54,221 nt of DNA from Bradyrhizobium sp. NAS96.2. Lineage in GTDB: Bacteria; Pseudomonadota; Alphaproteobacteria; Rhizobiales; Xanthobacteraceae. Location: the NCBI RefSeq assembly GCF_001908235.1, contig NZ_LGHK01000018.1, positions 1 through 54,221 of the forward strand, read 5' to 3'. A model generated the notes under the pieces. It was not told where the DNA came from, did no database searches, and saw only the letters and a program-made list of their open reading frames with translations. The position numbers and the translations under genes are program-made. The stretch's first letter is position 1; the number at the start of each line of letters is the position of its first letter. Below, one piece after another: positions 51,676-54,221 of this stretch.

Positions 51676-51788
51676 TCATTGCGAGCGCAGCGAAGCAATC
51701 CACGGCTCCACTCGCGTTGGCATGGATTGCTTCGTCGCTTCAGCGCAAAATCGCTTCGCCATTTTGTCGCGAGCTCCTCGCAATAACG
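51676..51788. repeat. Copy of the CATTGCGAGC...AAGCAATCCA palindrome family
   Basis: Left arm 51676-51702 and right arm 51723-51788 are inverted, the right one interrupted by an insertion. The family is the same as 26382-26466. It lies between the divergent NIPSNAP and ArsR-type genes. Confidence 0.75.
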
Positions 51789-51844
51789 GCACGGTGAGAC
51801 ACTACCGCCTTGCCCGACCTCGATGCTTCGGCTATCATCGAACT

Positions 51845-52540
51845 ATGAAAGCAGGACCCGACATCTCCCGGATCGCCGCCCTGGTCGGCGATCCCGCACG
51901 CTGCAACATGCTGACCGCGCTGATGACCGGCCGCGCGCTGACCGCGAGCGAGCTGGCGCAGGAGGCCGGCATCACGCCGCAGACGGCGAGCTCGCATCTT
52001 GCCAAGCTCGAGGCCGGCGGGCTGATCGAGCCCGAGAAGCAGGGCCGCCACCGCTATTATCGCCTCTCCGACCCCGACGTCGCCGATGTGCTGGAAGGCC
52101 TGCAGGGCATCGCTGCCCGCGCCGGCCACATGCGCGTGCGCACCGGGCCGAAGGATCCGGCGCTGCGCCGCGCCCGCATCTGCTACGACCATCTTGCCGG
52201 CGATCTCGGTGTGCAGATGCTCGACAGCATGAAGCGGCAGAAGCTGGTGCGCCAGAGCAAGCAGGCGATCGAGCTGACCGGCGAAGGCAAACGCTTCATG
52301 GCGGAGGAACTGCAGATCGACGCCGATACGCTGACGCATCCACGCCGCCCGGTGTGCAAGGCCTGCCTCGACTGGAGCGAGCGGCGGCATCATCTCGCCG
52401 GCACGCTTGGCGCTGCGATGATGGAGCGCTTCACCGAATTGAAATGGGCCGCGCGCGACGCGACGCCCGGCAGCCGCGTCGTCAATTTCTCGCGCAACGG
52501 CGAGAAGCGGTTCGCTGCGCTGTTCGGCGCCGGCGAGTAA
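51845..52540 (+). CDS. ArsR family transcriptional regulator
   Basis: 231 residues from ATG 51845; a longer in-frame start at 51635 would run through the palindromic repeat. The N-terminus has the ArsR winged helix: 'IAALVGDPARCNMLTALMTGRALTASELAQEAGITPQTASSHLAKLEAGGLIEPEKQGRHRYYRLS'. The C-terminal ~130 residues are an extra domain with 'CKACLDWSERRHHLAGTLGAAMMER', common in a group of larger ArsR-like proteins. No metal-binding Cys cluster like ArsR's is clear. It is divergent from NIPSNAP and may control it. Confidence 0.88.
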   Translation: MKAGPDISRIAALVGDPARCNMLTALMTGRALTASELAQEAGITPQTASSHLAKLEAGGLIEPEKQGRHRYYRLSDPDVADVLEGLQGIAARAGHMRVRTGPKDPALRRARICYDHLAGDLGVQMLDSMKRQKLVRQSKQAIELTGEGKRFMAEELQIDADTLTHPRRPVCKACLDWSERRHHLAGTLGAAMMERFTELKWAARDATPGSRVVNFSRNGEKRFAALFGAGE

Positions 52541-52847
52541 CGTCGCGCGTTCAAATCGGCATCGGCTATTTCACGCACGCCCTCGTCACGCTTGTCTCGC
52601 ACTCCGATACATTTGCATCGGCATCGTGACGCACGCTGCGCACGCGGCTTCGAAATATTTCGAAATGATTCTGAGCGTTCTTGCGACGCACTGACGCAGG
52701 TGTGACCCGCAACATTCATGTCGCATTCAGTCCGCAACATTATGGTCGACGACATCGGGCACGGCTTCTGCAATGATCCGGCCGGGCGAATCGGTAATCT
52801 AAAAGTTTGTTGCGGTGCCGCAGCGCGGCCTAAATAAAGGAGAAGTC
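52541..52847. other. 307-base gap before the GCG_CRPN-like gene
   Basis: No gene is seen. It contains the palindrome CGAAATATTTCG near 52659 and a repeated GCAACATT near 52711 and 52734, which could be regulator sites or chance. The downstream gene has a good AAAGGAG ribosome site. Confidence 0.5.
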
Positions 52848-53114
52848 ATGAAGTATCTTTTTGCGGCAGCAGTTTTGGTGACGACCGCATTCGCTGGCAT
52901 CAGCGCCGCTGATGCGGCCGGTGGCTGCGGCCCCGGCTGGCATCGTGGTCCCTATGGCGGCTGCGTCAGGAACCGCGGCGCTGTTGTCGTCGCTCCGGGT
53001 GCCGTTGTCGTCCGCCCGCCGGTCGTGGTCGAGCGCCCCGTCGTGGTGGCGCCGCGCGTCCGCGCCTGCCCCTACGGATTCATGTGGCGCTACGGCCGTT
53101 GCCGCCCGATCTGA
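52848..53114 (+). CDS. Secreted GCG_CRPN-like small protein
   Basis: 88 residues from ATG 52848 with AAAGGAGAAG upstream. Signal peptide about 1-23 (cleavage near DAA-G). The mature part begins 'GGCGPGWHRGPYGGCVRNRG', close to the GCG_CRPN prefix-to-repeats pattern, then a Val/Pro-rich segment ('VVVAPGAVVVRPPVVVERPVVV') and a C-terminal 'CPYGFMWRYGRCRP'. Four cysteines could form two disulfides. Function unknown. It ends at a shared terminator. Confidence 0.8.
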   Translation: MKYLFAAAVLVTTAFAGISAADAAGGCGPGWHRGPYGGCVRNRGAVVVAPGAVVVRPPVVVERPVVVAPRVRACPYGFMWRYGRCRPI

Positions 53115-53137
53115 TCGCGGCGCATTCCGAACAAACA

Positions 53138-53167
53138 AAACCCCGCTTCGCGCGGGGTTTTTCTTTT
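53138..53167. terminator. Bidirectional terminator between convergent small genes
   Basis: AAACCCCGC (53138-53146) pairs with GCGGGGTTT (53152-53160) around TTCGC, followed on the plus strand by TTTTTCTTTTT-like sequence and on the minus strand by an A/T-rich run from the CAAACAAAA stretch. It separates the GCG_CRPN-like gene from the Tat gene. Confidence 0.85.
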
Positions 53168-53184
53168 TCGACATGGAGTCGATA

Positions 53185-53484
53185 TCACCAGCGGCGCCAG
53201 TGATGACGGCGCCAGTGACGGCGCCAATGACGGCGGCGCCAACCCCAATGCCTGTGGTGCCAGCGCCGATGATGCCAACCGTGATGCCAGCGCACCTGCT
53301 CGGGCTTCAGGCGATCGACCTCGTCGCCCGTGGTCACGGCCGGATGCGCATCGTTGGTCGCCGGCGAGCGTGCATCCTGGTTGAGGGGAAGCGGCGCGAG
53401 CGGCGCCGCCTGGGCCGTTGCTACGAACGTGGCTGCTCCGGCGGCGACACCGAAGGCGATCTTCAGAAAATCGCGGCGTTCCAT
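53185..53484 (-). CDS. Tat-exported small protein with Trp/His/Arg-rich tail
   Basis: 99 residues from ATG 53484, with AAAGGGAAA upstream; a start at 53625 has no support. The N-terminus 'MERRDFLKIAFGVAAGAATFVATAQA' is a Tat signal (ERRDFLK). The mature part is short, then a tail (about 64-99) composed of Trp, His and Arg pairs such as 'HHGWHHRRWHHRHWGWRRR'. This tail could bind metal or heme and is encoded by a GGCGCCA-like repeated DNA stretch. Function unknown; the closest known feature is the Tat signal. Confidence 0.7.
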   Translation of the reverse strand: MERRDFLKIAFGVAAGAATFVATAQAAPLAPLPLNQDARSPATNDAHPAVTTGDEVDRLKPEQVRWHHGWHHRRWHHRHWGWRRRHWRRHWRRHHWRRW

Positions 53485-53745
53485 GAGAGTTTCCCTTTGT
53501 TGCTGAGTTGGACCAACTGCACTCCCTGAGTTTTTTCGCCCCGACCTGAACGTTCGCTGAACCAGACGATCACGTTTCGCGGAACTCGACATCTGGGGGC
53601 GTCGTCCGCGACGTTGTGACGTCACGCAACCATCACGACCCGACGGCCTCGTCCGCGCGCATCGGTCATGCTCGTTCCGAGCGTTTCACGGACAGCCGAA
53701 CGGGACTAGCATCGCGCGTCACAAGAACATCTCCGGGAGGCCGCC

Positions 53746-54096
53746 GTGAAGTCAGGACAACCGCTCAAGGATGCCAGCCACCTCTACGAAGTCGAGCACC
53801 GTGCCATGCACGCCGCCCGCCCCGGCTTTCGCATCATGGAGCTGCAGCTCTCGCCGACCCAGAAGGTGCCGTGGCACACCCACAGCAACATCTCCGACAC
53901 GTTCTATGTGCTGGAGGGCCAGATGCGGCTGTTCCTGCAGGAGCCGAAGGAGGAGGTGAACCTGAAGGTCGGCGAAGTCTACGCCGTCCGCCCGACCCGC
54001 CCGCACCTCGTCACCAACGCCGGCACGACATCGCTGACGTTCTTGATCCTGCAAGGCGTCGGAGAGTACGACTACGTGCCGCTGGCGTCGCATTGA
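53746..54096 (+). CDS. Cupin domain protein
   Basis: 116 residues from GTG 53746 with GGGAGG upstream. The cupin motifs are 'VPWHTHSNISDTFYVLEGQM' (His-x-His metal site, about 45) and 'RPTRPHLVTNAG' (second motif, His in PH). It probably binds a metal and a small substrate; the family gives no specific reaction. It is the last complete gene. Confidence 0.86.
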   Translation: MKSGQPLKDASHLYEVEHRAMHAARPGFRIMELQLSPTQKVPWHTHSNISDTFYVLEGQMRLFLQEPKEEVNLKVGEVYAVRPTRPHLVTNAGTTSLTFLILQGVGEYDYVPLASH

Positions 54097-54118
54097 GACG
54101 CGCGCTGCTTTCTCCGCT

Positions 54119-54221
54119 CGTCGTCCCTGCGAAAGCACTAGGGCATGCACACATTTTGCTGCGACAGATTGACTCGAACGCTGAATCTGGGATTCCAGAA
54201 TCGGCAATCGATGTGATTCCT
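54119..54221. repeat. Broken palindrome copy followed by possible mobile-element edge
   Basis: Bases 54119-54137 match the left half of the GTCGTCCCTGCGAAAGCA palindrome family, but the expected second half is missing. The sequence changes at once to CTAGGGCATGCACACATTTT and continues as unrelated DNA to the window end. A clean break inside a repeat unit is what an insertion would leave. The CTAG at the join resembles the TA target choice of IS630-type elements, but no transposase is within view, so this remains tentative. Confidence 0.4.

Noticed and set aside
1..54221. CRISPR array
   Set aside because: No regular direct repeats with unique spacers; the repeated sequences are dispersed palindromes.

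Overview
The window is a GC-rich chromosomal segment whose gene content, palindromic repeats and codon use point to an alphaproteobacterium of the Bradyrhizobium/Rhodopseudomonas group (Nitrobacteraceae). Supporting signs are the flagellar fliK-flgD pair, a fused indolepyruvate:ferredoxin oxidoreductase, AlkB, GCG_CRPN-type and small secreted proteins typical of rhizobia, and several families of rhizobial extragenic palindromes. There is no rRNA, CRISPR array or prophage. One tRNA gene, Arg(TCG), is present. It is mostly ordinary metabolic chromosome, with two frameshifted genes and a possible insertion-element edge at the right end.

Layout. 1-1716: end of a flagellar cluster (partial fliK, flgD). 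1717-2454: non-coding, with palindromic repeats and a structured element of nested stems. 2455-5707: minus-strand, translationally coupled set of cytochrome b561, a 55-residue membrane protein and a P-type ATPase with an unusual PEEFP motif. 5919-9726: winged-helix/TPR regulator divergent from an acyl-CoA-dehydrogenase-like flavoprotein and a GNAT protein. 9768-14673: small hypothetical proteins around a CPA2-type antiporter with a long cytoplasmic tail. 14772-18214: tRNA-Arg, a sterol-desaturase-type hydroxylase, an AraC regulator and alkane monooxygenase alkB. 18240-26228: a frameshifted methyltransferase-like gene, small proteins, MaoC, a frameshifted folD, secreted proteins, a VOC protein and a GrlR-like protein.

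26481-35856: SMP-30/gluconolactonase-like protein, glutaminase glsA, an MFS exporter, an HdeD-like membrane protein, an amidohydrolase and a large PAS sensor kinase. 36099-43570: EamA transporter coupled to an alpha/beta hydrolase, NUDIX plus DapA-like pair, then SDR, MaoC hydratase, OB-fold/Zn-ribbon protein and SCP2-type thiolase, which look like an acyl-CoA beta-oxidation module. 43838-47332: indolepyruvate:ferredoxin oxidoreductase. 47576-54096: triheme cytochrome c, TRIC-type channel, PEP-mutase-like enzyme, two dimeric alpha/beta-barrel proteins, ArsR-type regulator, a GCG_CRPN-like protein convergent with a His/Trp/Arg-rich Tat protein, and a cupin. The last ~85 bases interrupt a palindromic repeat and may be the edge of a mobile element.

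How the genes fit together. Several blocks deal with hydrophobic or acyl substrates: AlkB with its AraC neighbour could make alcohols from alkanes, and the SDR/MaoC/thiolase module could degrade acyl-CoAs. Glutaminase near an HdeD-like protein suggests acid-stress physiology. These links are inferences from gene order; all calls rest on reading the sequence, without database searches.
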